Translations under genes and position numbers: made by a program | Shown: piece after piece, positions 54,151-64,000 of the stretch | Position numbering within the stretch: the stretch's first letter is position 1 | Layout of the letters: every line of letters begins with the position of its first letter | Notes under the pieces: generated by a model | The model's input: the letters and a program-made list of their open reading frames with translations, nothing else | Databases searched by the model: none | What the model was told of the DNA's origin: nothing | DNA from: Armillaria gallica | Lineage: Eukaryota; Basidiomycota; Agaricomycetes; Agaricales; Physalacriaceae | Direction of reading: 5' to 3' | DNA length: 64,000 nucleotides | Assembly: GCA_037576215.1 (NCBI GenBank) | Contig: JBANDB010000011.1 | Coordinates: forward strand, 2,108,001 to 2,172,000

Positions 54151-55840
54151 TGATGAGCCTCCAGGCTCTGTACACTCAGAATTCGGAGATTTTCCCTGCT
54201 AATTAATGCTACTATCTCTTCAGCAGCCTTTCCACAAACCAATGATTGGACACACACTGATACCACTTTCATCCTATGGCAACCACTCCTTACACACTTT
54301 GTTATCCATCCCATCTTGCCATGCATCATAATTGCCATACTTCATCATGGCAAGGCACCTTCAATCAACAATCATCCCAATACAGAATTGACGCATCACT
54401 CCAAAACACCCAGTTGATGCGCTCATTGATCACTTAATGAAAATGACATGATTGATGTGAGTACCCTCCCAGCTATGGCAATTGCAGCTACGGCAACTAC
54501 AGACCATGTTTACTAAGGCTGTTACTTTGCCAAGGCTTCAAGAAAATGTTGCCCCATGCATACTCCTCAGCATGACAACTATCACTCAGTAATCCGCAGC
54601 TAAACAGCACCTAATGATCCATGCATCGCTCAATGACCCCATATGATTTGCATTCATACGTGGCAACATCAACAAGTTGCTGTTACTTTAGAAGATGAAG
54701 TACCATATGTTTCCTTCAAATTTTACAAAGCCAAGGCCTTACAGCCTTACTAAGTCTCGTGTATTTACTCTATTTATAAATTTGTACTTGTAGTATAAAA
54801 ACTAGTTAGAAAACATAGTTCAAGGGCAGTTCATCTCTAGTTGACCCCAGACTATGTCAATTATCGTCATGCACTAGTCTATCACCAGTAAACCACATCT
54901 ATTCACTGTTCTATGGCAATATACAGTTTACCCCAGCATATTCTTGATTGCACATTGACTCTTGAGCTCACCAGAGTTATTCCACAGTTTTTAACTGTGA
55001 AGAGTCCTTTGCTATGCACTCTTTGCTCTTAACACTATTGGTGCATGCTCATACTGTGCCAATACATGATTGCCACACCCTACCTCGCCTCTGTTATCTT
55101 TTATAGGCCATCATCGTTTCACTTTCACACCATTGGAGTTTTTACCATTTCTCTTTCACCATTGTTATCGTTGCCCACTTGGGTAGTCTCTGAGCAGACT
55201 TAGGATCAGTTTCAGCCAGTTTTCATATAGTATCAGTCCCTTGAGTGGACTTGAAGGTTAGTTTGATATAGGATAGGATCGTTTCAGTACCAGACCAGTT
55301 TCAATATTGACTTAGCACCATTGCATCATATAGGACCAGTATCATCGCCAAGTTTTCATAGTTCAACGTTTTCTCTTGCCAGTCCACCCTCAGCATCTCG
55401 TTCCACATTTATTTCGCCACTCGCAGTCCCCATGCTGTTTTCTCATCACCTCACTCACTCATAGACTATTGCTGACTGTTTAGTCTACCCTCTATCATTC
55501 TCCTCACTCAGATTACCATAGTGCTATGTTTTCTAGTCGTGCCTCACATTTTCGCATATGGATCTGTGGTATTCACGTCATACCCATTCTTATTCCCTCT
55601 CATTTCGAGAGATCCCTACTGGCTTAAAGCCAAAGCATCTAGTACTCGACTACCAAGCAGTACTACTTCACAGACTTAAAGTCGCAGTGTATACTTGTGT
55701 ATAGAGGAATTGATCTACTGCACAGAGGTGCCCCGAACCACTCACACACACAATCGCCTTGATTGCCATGCTACTATGTTAATTACCCAATCTCATTCCA
55801 AGTTGGTGTTGCCATTGCCATGGAAGTCTTAGGCTCATCA
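54151..55840. repeat. TGATGAGCC...TCATCA repeat, copy 1
   Basis: 1690 bp, starting TGATGAGCCTCCAGGCTCTG and ending TTAGGCTCATCA, with CTGC directly before (54147-54150) and after (55841-55844) as a 4-bp target duplication. The termini form a 10-bp inverted repeat TGATGAGCCT, and the first 20 bases hold a GAGCC/GGCTC hairpin. An internal GTAGTATAAAAA word could be a promoter. No ORF. TG...CA ends and short target duplication fit a solo LTR. Compared with copy 2 it has lost many CpGs. Confidence 0.8.
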
Positions 55841-56284
55841 CTGCCGACAACCATTGCAAACAATTTGTGCAAGGGTCCCCTCTGAAGTGTCAGGCAGCCA
55901 AGGTTCATTGGGTCCACAAACCAGCCCATCCAAGTGTATCTGTGATGGCGGCTAAACGTCGATGGAGAAGGTACTTGTCTTTGGTAAGCTTATAATAGAT
56001 TGCTGTGCTGAAGAGGCTGATGGAGGGCCTAGGATGCACCATTCCTTGAGTGGTCTGGTGCTCCCAATGGGGTTGGATATCGTGAACAGTATCTCAATGC
56101 TTTTATTTGTTTGGAAGGGCAAGGGGTGTCAGCTGATGTTGTGTGGTGTGAGACTTGCATCTATGCAGATACTGAGCGACCAGGTGTGGCAGGCTTTCAC
56201 TGTATGGATTGCTTAGGGGATCATATGGAGTGTAAACAATGCATACTTCGTTGTCACCAATGCATGCTGCTGCACAGGATTGAG

Positions 56285-56337
56285 GTATGACCTTATTACT
56301 GCACTTCTTTTCAATCGAAAGCTGATGAATGATGTAG
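56285..56337 (+). other. Intron in KDZ transposase
   Basis: 53-nt GT-AG intron (GTATGA donor, GCTGATGAATG branch region, GTAG acceptor) that joins HRIE to EWKGEYFERV in phase. Confidence 0.7.
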
Positions 56338-59300
56338 GAGTGGAAGGGGGAGTATTTTGAGCGAGTAACTCTCCAGAGTCTTGGCTTGCATATCCAGCTT
56401 GGACATGCTGGTCATGAATGTGATGCTGTCTATGAGGGGCCGTCAGATTTCACAGTACTTCATACCAACAGGATACACCGAATCACTGTCAACTTTTGCA
56501 ATTGTTTTCAGTGTCTGCAGCACCGTGAACAGCTTCTCTGCTTTCAGTGGTTTCCAGCTACCATTCACTAGCCTCAGACATGTGTGACATTCACTGTTCT
56601 CAACAACTTCCAAACCATGAACCATGCTGGGAAGCTGTCGGCCTGGGAGCACTTTGTAACCCTAATGAATTTGACAGACAATCTTGGAATGTCCTTGCAC
56701 AAGGTCAGTGTTCATGTCAATGATGACCTGTAGCTTTGCTGACAATGTGTTACAGCCATTGTATACTGCCTACCTGCATATGATTTGAGAGTATCGTCAC
56801 ATCCAGATGATGAAAAGATTTGGGCATGGGCATTTTGTTGAAGGAATCAAGTCCACAGGCCTGGGAGAGCTGGCATTGCCATGTCTAGGATGCCCACAAC
56901 CAGGTATCAATATGGAAATAGAGTGGGTTGATGAGAAGGAAGAGGATGGGTACGTCATCTTATCTTCGGAGTGTTGTTTCATACTTAATGGGTGCTCAGG
57001 TATCTGAGCCATCCTATCTTATCAGTCAATGCCAACTTTAGGATAAACGAGTACTTTCGCAAGACAGATACCTCCAATCCTGGCCTACATACAGGCCTTG
57101 CATACTATGTGGAGCAAAAGGGTTATTGGGCACACCTGAGGAAGCATGTGATGCAGAAGGATGTGAGTGGATGGTCCTTTTTCCGGTGGCTTCTTTGATT
57201 GAGAGAGATAGATTAGCACCTGTAGCGGCTTTCAAATGTTAGCACACATGGAAACCAAGATCTTGACTGGCATGCATTCAACAGGGGTAGTGATGTGCTT
57301 GTGCACCTGTCATGAAATGATTCATTTTTTGGGAGTCAGGGATTTGTAAAAAGGGGAAAGGTACAAGTTTAACTCTGTCCCGTGGCTGTGAGACTGAGGC
57401 GGCACAGGTACTGTAACATTGACTATGCCATGCTTTCAGGGATTTGAGGGCTCCAGAACCTACCGGCCCTGTTCTTTTCATACAACATTGCGTGTCAATG
57501 GTGCATCAAGCTTGACGAGTGTATGGAGGAGCTGCCACACCTTGCAATACCACCCCTCTGTAGGCTCGATTTTGGTGTGCCCAAGTGCCAGTGCCAGTGC
57601 CAGTTCTCTATGAACATCAAACCTGGAGTCATGCAGATGGATGGAGAAGGGATAGAGCGAACATGGTCAGAAGTTAATAAGGTGGCAGAGAGTACCAAGG
57701 TTATGGGACCCATACACCATCATGACACGCTGGACAATATATTTGGTAATCACAACTACAGGAAATTGACAGACTTGGGTATGTGTGTCTGCTCTCTTGC
57801 CATGGTTCAAGGTTGTTGATGTTGTCCTAAGGGAGTCATTATAGAGGAAAGCAGGCAAAGCAGCAAGAGAGTATGCATTGCAATCACAAGCACATACGGA
57901 ACTGATGCTGGCCTTGCCTGATGGACATTGCATTTCTGTTTGGATGGCAGAGGTGGAGGCATGGGAACGAGACAACATGGCACCAAACCCTTATCTTGAA
58001 AGTGTCAAGCATGTGTCCGAAGCTCAAGTCCAGCTTGACCTCATCAAGGAAGAAGACGAAGAAGTAGCGAGTGGAACACCTGAACTTGATGAAACGAGCA
58101 CAAGTGGTTGTCTATCTATGGGATTTCTGATTGAGAAAGAACAGTGAGTCATTAACGAGAATGCAATGATACCTAGCTGATGTTTGTTATAGGCGACAAG
58201 TTCAGCAGTTAACTGCCACTAAGGATTTGGAGTTCATGCTGGAGTTGGCCATCAGTGTGGAGAACAAGTGCAAGCAGATTGTATGCCGTATCAAATTGTT
58301 TCGGAAGCTTCAGGCTACCTACATGCTGGGAGCATCATGCATCATAGGCAGGAGAAGACTCTTGCAGAAAATCTGCTGCTATGGTTACCATCAGAGCTAG
58401 AGGCGAGAGTTCAAGCTCAGGGATGTCTGGCAGGGATAGTGAAGGAGGAATGGCTATGGGAAGCACAATGCATGGATGCACTGGACAAGGTTCAAGCGAG
58501 TCTGTGAACCTCAAACACTCTCTGACAAAATCATGCTCTTAAGCTGACAGGTCAAAAATACACAATGAGAGTAGCAACAACAGTACAACATCTCCAAGAT
58601 CAATGTGAGTTGGCCATCACCAAGTACCATTCCATGCACACTGCCCTTTTCAATTTGAGAGGGCCAGGAGATTGGGAACAAAAGTACCAGGAGTTGAAGG
58701 AAGTGGATCTGATGTATGTCAGTTCAATTTTCATGATTGAAGAAGCCAAGAAGAAGACAAACAGGAGGAGAAAGAAGAAACAGAAGGTGAAGTAGGCACA
58801 TATCATATTCATGCAGCCAAGTGATGGGAAGAAGGTGACATCATGGATATGGAGGATGGAAGGTGCTTTGGAGAACAGCACTGATGATGATCTCACCCAA
58901 GGTAAGCCCCACTGTCCTTGGATCCCAGATGGCTGACTTGGAGGGTCTAGCGGCATGCTTGGAATGGCTGAAAAGCCATGCTCAGATGCACAGATGGTGT
59001 GAAGAGGTTGCTATGGTGGAGAGAGAAAAAGAGAGTGTGCAAATGGGTTTGGAGCATATGGCAAAGCAGTGGGAGGACCATATTGGCCAACGTGTGAGAC
59101 TCAACAGTGCACTGATGGAGGGAATGACTGTGTATGTGAAACGACAAGCTAATTGCATATTTCACCACCTCCAGGAGCATTTTAGAGATATTTGGTAGGT
59201 TCAGTGGAGCTTGCAGATAAAGAGATCCACAAGGAAGACCCCTTGTCAGCACGGTCTGTGTATCCATCATACATCATGACAAACATGGATTCTAGTGGGC

Positions 59301-59367
59301 CATCAGAAATGGAGGATGATTCCGGTGACTTGGACTCAGCTAGTGTGAGCAATGAGAGTTCAAGCGA

Positions 59368-61043
59368 TGATGAGCCTCCAGGCTCTGTACGCTCAGAATT
59401 CGCGGATTTTGCCTGCTAATTAACGCTATTGTCCCTTCAATGGCCTTTCAGCAAACCAATAATTGCACACACATTGATACCACTTTCATCCTACGGCAAC
59501 CACTCCTTACGCACTTTGTTATCCATCCCACCTGGCCACGCATCATAATTGCCGTACTTCATCACGGCAAGGCACCTTCAATCGACAATCATCCCAATAC
59601 GGAATTGACGCATCACTCAGAAGCACCTAGTTGATGCGCTCATTGATCACTTAATGAAAATGATGTGATTGACGCGAGTACCCTCCCAGCTACGGCAACT
59701 ACAGACCATGTTTACTAAGGCTGTTACTTTGCCAAGGCTTCAAGAAAACGTTGCCCCACATGTACTCCTCAGCACAACGACTATTGCTCAAGTAATCCGC
59801 AGCTAAACAGCACCTAACGATCCGTGCATCGCTCAGCAAAACCATACGGTTCGCATCCATACGCGGCAATGTTGACGAGTTGCTGTTACTTTAGAAGACC
59901 AAGGACCATATGTTTCCTATGACTTTTTACAAAGCTAAGACCTTACAGCCTTACTAAGTCTCGCATATTTACTCTATTTATAAATTCGTACTTTTAGTAT
60001 AAAAACTAGCTAGAAAATGTAGTTACAGAGCAGTTCATCTCTAGTCGACCCCAGGCTACGTCAATTATCGTCACGCTCTAGTCTATTGCCAGTAAACAAC
60101 ATCTATTCACCATTCTATGGCAATATACCGTTTGCACCAGCATATTCTCGATCGCACGTCGACTCTTGAGCTCACCAGAGTTATCCCACGGTTTTTAACT
60201 GTGAAGAGTCCTTCGTTATGCGTTCTTCGCTCTTAACACTATTGGTGCACGCTCATACTGTGCCAATACATGATCGCCGCGCTATACCTCGCCCCCGTTA
60301 TCTTTTATAGGCCATCATTGTTTCACTTTCACCCCATTGGAGTTTTTATCGTTTCTCTTTCGCCATCGTTATCGTCGCCCACTTGGGTAGTCTCAGAGCA
60401 GACTTAGGATCAGTTTCAGCCAGTTTTCATATAGTATCAGTCCCCCGAGTGGACTTGAAGGTTAGTTTGACATAGGATAGGATCATTTCAGTACCAGACA
60501 AGTTTCGCCATCGACTCAGTGCCCTCGCATTGTATAGGACCAGTATCGCCACCAGTTTTCATAGTTCCACGTTTTCTCTCGCCAGCCCACCCTCAGCACC
60601 TTGTTCCACGTTTATTTCGCCACTCGCAGTCCCCACGCCGTTTTCTCATCGCCTCGCTCACCCATAGACTATTGCCGACCATTTAGTCTATTCTCCATCG
60701 TTCATCCCGCTCCGATTACCGTTGAGCAACGTTTTCTAGTCTTGCAGCACATTTTCTCATACGGATTCGTGGTATTCACATCATACCCGTTTTCGTTCCC
60801 TCTCATTTCGAGAGATCCCTACCGGCTTGAAGCCATAGCATTTAGTACTCAACTACCAAGCAGTACTACTTCGCAGACTTAAAGTCACAGTGTATTCTTG
60901 CGAATAGAGGAATTGTTCTACTGCACGGAGGTGCCCCGAACCACTCGCACACACGATCGCCTTGATTGCCATGCTACTACGTTAATTAACCAAGCTCATT
61001 CTGAGTTGGTGTTGCCGTTGCCACGGAAGTCTTAGGCCCATCA
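59368..61043. repeat. TGATGAGCC...TCATCA repeat, copy 2 (in KDZ gene)
   Basis: 1676 bp, near-identical in layout to copy 1 at 54151. Target duplication GCGA (59364-59367) and GTGA (61044-61047), differing by one C to T. Deleting the repeat and one target copy joins NESSS to EESGASTGSDPAEV in frame with a stop at 61088, so it inserted into the 3' end of the KDZ transposase gene. It is CpG-richer than copy 1. Confidence 0.85.
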
Positions 61044-61282
61044 GTGAGGAGAGTGGTGCTAGCACTGGGAGTGACCCAGCAGAGGTGTAGCCAGTTATCC
61101 GATTTTAAATTTCTCATATTTCTTTTTTAAATAGTGTTTATTTGATTTAATTGGTAAATAATGGACTTGTATTAGATTTATTTAGGAGTTATATATGAAG
61201 AATTCTATGAATTCTTTGTGAGTGGGTGGGAATGGTGCTTGAAGAGGTTATAACCATATAAATGAGTCAGGTTGAAGAGATC

Positions 61283-61786
61283 CTACCTGGTTATAACCAC
61301 AGAAAAGGCCCAAAGGCCAGCCTGGATGCATCCTTGGGTTTTGGGAAATCCAATTCTGGTTCTAACCAGTGGTATAGACCAAATCATGCCAGACCAGTTG
61401 TTTTCTTCCATCTGTCTATCTGCTGCACTCTTTTTCCTTGGCTCTACCTCCTCCTCAACTTCTGCTTCCTCCTCCCCTGAACCATCATTGGAACTAGCCC
61501 CATACGCAACTAAACCCACTATGGTGGCAGCTGCCTGTGCAGCTGCTGAATCCACTCACATCTCTGATGCAACCTGCCACTCCTTGCCTGTCTTGTTCCC
61601 ACTAGGCTCACCTTCTGGCACAGCTGAGTCTACATCCATGGGGGTGGCAGGTGGCTGAGCTGCCCCGTAGCCCATGTCCTCATTGTCATTGCCCTCTCCA
61701 TTGCTTGAACCAGTGTCTGCATCTGAAGACACAGGGTCACTGGTGGCTAACCAAACTGGATGAAGACATTTCAGCTCCGTTTTCAC
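61283..61786 (-). pseudogene. Acidic hypothetical gene remnant, minus strand
   Basis: A minus-strand frame from 61786 (MKTELKCLHPVWLATSDPVS, DADTGSSNGEGNDNEDMGYG, PPATPMDVDSAVPEGEPSGN) meets one TGA at 61556 and continues in phase (VDSAAAQAAATIVGLVAYGA, GEEEAEVEEEVEPRKKSAAD) to 61283. Acidic, Ser/Ala-rich, ending in a basic patch. Its start is probably an exon border. It could be related to the acidic exon at 42.2 kb; both regions also carry TGGTTATAACCA palindromes. Function unknown. Confidence 0.4.
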
Positions 61787-62481
61787 TAAGGTTCAGAAAA
61801 ATAAACTTACATTCGCCTACAAGATTTGATAAGTCCCAGCAGAAGCTGGAACTGCAGACTGTGTTCTCTTGAATACTGGGGTGGCAGAACTGCTGAATGA
61901 AAGGGCAGATCCACCTGAAGATGGTTGTCTGCTGCCTTCACAAAATGGAGGCATCCATGCCTGTGACCCTAGAAAGCCAAGCTGTTTTATCCTACAAAGA
62001 TGTCAGATGTGGAGCACATGCTTAGCAGGTGGGACTTACACAGAACAAGATGGACTTCATCATCCAGCAGATATGGGCAGGGGTCCATGTGTTTTTGTTA
62101 TGTTGAATGGGGTCTGCAAGAATGGAGTCATATAAGAACCAGGCATGAGCTTCAGTCCAGTTGGATGGCACCCCCTGGCCACAATGAAATGTGAAGTGAG
62201 TGAAATTTGATGGGGTGAACATGTGAGAAGAGGATGAGTGAGAAAGCTGAGAGGTGCAGATATACAGCCTATGCCACTGAAAATTTATACAGGCATGCCT
62301 GCACTATCCCTTTGCAGGCAGTACTTGAAAAATTTCTATGCTTCCATCATAAAATTTCCTTGAAATGTTCTGGAAACATGCCTCCATCATCATCTGCTAC
62401 TTCCTTGCTGACCAGAATTGACTCTTTGCTTCTTGCAATAATATGCCATACCAATTTTCCATTCTGCAAGTTGAAATACAC
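61787..62481. other. No clear gene; possible upstream exons of minus gene
   Basis: Minus-strand stretches such as GFLGSQAWMPPFCEGSRQPS (about 61980-61920) look protein-like and may be upstream ex-exons of the preceding remnant. Splice sites were not resolved. Confidence 0.3.
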
Positions 62482-62877
62482 TGTTATGGACGGACTCAGG
62501 AATAACAAACAAGGCATCCAATGAGCACTGCCTCTCACTTTGGGCAGGACAATGGAACCGTGGAGTTTGCTACAGTGAGGCAGTATAATGCTTAGACTCA
62601 CAGTGTGCAGATAGAGTGAAGTCCATGTGATTGAAACTTAGCTCAAAGCTAGGGTACATGGCTGAGAGCTACACTACTTATATACAGTTTGTGTCATGCT
62701 ATTAATATACATGTTCATCTGTCAAACAGGTGTCAGGAGGTATGGAAGCCCATTGGTTACCATGTATCCTGGTGGAAATGTTGGAGTCGTACGATTTGGC
62801 ACTGGTCTGCCAAGGTGCCGAGATGCCGAGGTGCTGAGATAAGATAAGATAAGGGAAAATGTCGAAAAATTGTAACA
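62482..62877 (-). repeat. 3' LTR of second Gypsy copy
   Basis: 396 bp, TGTTACAATT...CATAACA on the minus strand. It holds TATATAAG and a CCCTAGCTTTGAGCTAAG stretch at the place of the self-primer in element 1, and the CACCTCGGCATCTCGGCAC block shared by both LTR sets. Confidence 0.85.
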
Positions 62878-64000
62878 TTACCCCCTCATTAAGGCAGGCA
62901 TCCTGACTGCCACTAGGATCTTGTTGCTATGCTGTGCCTCATATTCTTCGATTACTTCTTGTGCATGTTCCATGTCTTCCTCGTGCACCCATGAATTGTG
63001 TTCCCACATCCATCCCTTCCATTTGACAAAGTAGTCTATGACTGTTCAGGACTTCTGTCCTTGTCGTCCACAAACTTGTCGTGGGTGAGAGTCGAGGACT
63101 TCTTCGTCTTTGATGAGGTTGGGGGGCAGTGGTGGTGGTAGTTCCTGATTTGGGAATGTGGGCAGCATGTAGGGCATTAGAAGTTTTTCATTGAATCGCA
63201 GGTGGATTTTCCAGTGCAGCAGTAGTTTGAGTTTGAATGCACTGGCACCTGCTTTTTTGAGGATCAGGAAGGGGCCCACTCGTTTGTCGTCAAGTTTCTT
63301 CTTGGGTCACGGTAGGTGGAGGTTGGTCGAGTCTAGCCAGACTTGATCCCTAACACAATAGTCATGCACCGTTTGTTTCCCTTTGTCATATTGTTTCTTC
63401 ATTTTTGCAGTAGCTTCTTCTAGTGTGGCTTTCGTTTCCTTATGGATGAAGGTCATCTTTTTTACAAAGTCTGTGGCGGTTGGGTTCTCGAATGGGGTTG
63501 GTCAATGGGAGTTGGGTAGGGTCTGCGGGTTTTGTCTGTATAGCACCATGAAGAGGCTTTTACCTATCATGCTGTGTACTCTATTATTATAAGTGAACTC
63601 GGCAAGTAATAGCCAGTCACTCCAATCCGTCTGTTGATGATTGACAAAGATTCGAAGGTATTTCTCGACCTCTTGATTGACTCGTTCCATCTGTCTGTCA
63701 GTTTGCAGGTGACATGCAGTGGAGGCGTTTGGTATAATGTTCAGCATGCAGTAAAGTTCCTTTATGAACTTGGAGACGAATTGTGGGCATCGGTCAGAGA
63801 TTACGACCTGGAGCATTCCATGGCGGGTGTATACATGATCTTGGAGGATTCAGGCCCATCCTTCAGCTGATAGTTTGGTGTTACAGGCTACTGGGATTAT
63901 GGCTTTCGAAAACTTGTCAATGATCATTAGAATGGCATTGTGTCTGTTGGAATCTGACAGTCCTGTGACCATATCAACTGAGATATGGGTCCATGGGCCT
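62878..64000 (-). pseudogene. Integrase and chromodomain of second Gypsy copy
   Basis: On the minus strand: HISVDMVTGLSDSNRHNAIL, then AEGWA-TGA-ILQDHVYTRHGM, VVISDRCPQFVSKFIKELYC (GPQF is CPQF), QMERVNQEVEKYLRIFVNHQ, the GPF/Y-like stretch MGPFLILKKAGASAFKLKLL, QELPPPLPPNLIKDEEVLDS, then after TGA YFVKWKGWMWEHNSWVHEED (chromodomain), ending MPALMRG-TAA at the polypurine tract. TGA codons again stand where element 1 relatives have Arg. Truncated only by the window edge. Confidence 0.85.

Larger units (their letters stand above)
55841..61090 (+). pseudogene. KDZ-type transposase with CxC2-like module (broken)
   Basis: Cut-and-paste transposase of the Kyakuja-Dileera-Zisupton group. CxC2-like cluster at about 56119-56284 (WCETCIYADTERPGVAGFHC, CLGDHMECKQCILRCHQC). 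A 53-nt intron follows (56285-56337), then SLGLHIQLGHAGHECDAVYE, QTMNHAGKLSAWEHFVTLMN, LALPCLGCPQPGINM, ANFRINEYFRKTDTSNPGLH, CQWCIKLDECMEELPHL, GVMQMDGEGIERTWSEVNKV and DTLDNIFGNHNYRKL. The C-terminal region includes WMAEVEAWERDNMAPNPY and CLEWLKSHAQMHRWCEEVAM. The conserved SYDIACQW Asp reads Asn (57484-57486), and GDLQKGERY has a TAA for Gln. Frameshifts also occur. The last codons (GASTGSDPAEV, stop 61088-61090) are separated by the repeat at 59368-61043. The N-terminus is unclear. Confidence 0.85.
62482..64000 (-). mobile_element. Second Gypsy copy related to element 1 (partial)
   Basis: Minus-strand chromovirus-like element whose 3' end lies inside the window and whose 5' part is beyond 64000. 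It shares with element 1 the LTR end (TGTTATGG...AATAACAAACAAGG when read on plus), the polypurine tract, chromodomain, integrase and the self-primer word. It is older in appearance: CpG-poor, with amino acid replacements in conserved integrase positions. Confidence 0.9.

Noticed and set aside
54151..61043. A single LTR retrotransposon that captured a KDZ transposase
   Set aside because: Each 1.68-kb repeat has its own 4-bp target duplication, the outer flanks do not match, and the KDZ gene continues past the right copy.
1..64000. CRISPR arrays, bacterial operons, ribosome binding sites
   Set aside because: No regularly spaced identical repeats, and spliceosomal introns and LTR elements show a eukaryotic fungal genome.

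Overview
The window looks like gene-poor, repeat-dense DNA of a filamentous basidiomycete (mushroom-forming Agaricomycetes). The evidence is a KDZ-type transposase with a CxC2-like cysteine module, Ty3/Gypsy retrotransposons including a chromodomain type, introns of about 45-60 nt with GTRNGY donors and CTRAY branch motifs, and heavy CpG to TpG/CpA decay in the repeats. The species cannot be named from the sequence alone.

Layout. (1) 1-9.0 kb: CpG-containing DNA with a decayed tandem duplication. Two copies of one gene (2.03-2.69 and 6.88-7.53 kb) lie about 4.85 kb apart, each with a 54-nt intron at the same place. A spliced Cys-cluster/coiled-coil gene lies at 5.3-6.0 kb. (2) 9.0-19.35 kb: AT-rich, strongly CpG-poor DNA with minus-strand coding remnants, a degenerate ~90-bp repeat and a 534-bp hAT-like MITE with 8-bp target duplications. 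(3) 19.35-30.30 kb: a complete Ty3/Gypsy chromovirus-like element with 391-bp LTRs and a perfect 5-bp target duplication (AGCAC). It has a self-complementary primer site, a leader holding four small membrane-segment ORFs, then gag, PR, RT, RNase H, IN and a chromodomain. Its gag is split by a 1.3-kb TG...CA repeat. (4) 30.3-39.2 kb: flank of the Gypsy insertion, then an older and much more decayed Gypsy-type element split by a 1062-bp hAT-like element. (5) 39.2-54.1 kb: mostly non-coding, with several decayed hypothetical genes on both strands and one apparently intact three-exon gene (47,147-47,782) carrying a viroplasmin/RNase H1 N-terminal-like domain. (6) 54.15-61.09 kb: a KDZ transposase pseudogene flanked upstream and interrupted near its 3' end by two ~1.68-kb copies of the TG...CA repeat family that also sits in the Gypsy gag. 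(7) 62.48-64.0 kb: the 3' LTR, chromodomain and integrase of a second, minus-strand copy related to the 19.35-kb Gypsy element, cut off by the window edge.

How the parts relate. The insertions are nested. Gypsy element 1 entered an older coding stretch, a TG...CA repeat later entered its gag, one hAT-like element entered Gypsy element 2, and a TG...CA repeat entered the KDZ gene. Inactivation follows one chemistry, C to T or G to A changes mostly at CpG. All 18 in-frame stops I found in gag-pol of element 1 are TGA. The RT motif reads YLDN instead of YLDD, and a conserved RNase H Asp reads Asn.

The least explained structure is the 5' leader of Gypsy element 1: a run of short, frame-alternating ORFs, each with a single membrane segment, linked by TAAATGA/CTGA/ATGA junctions. 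With the self-priming signal it is the best candidate here for something undescribed. All comparisons were made by eye; no alignment or database search was run.
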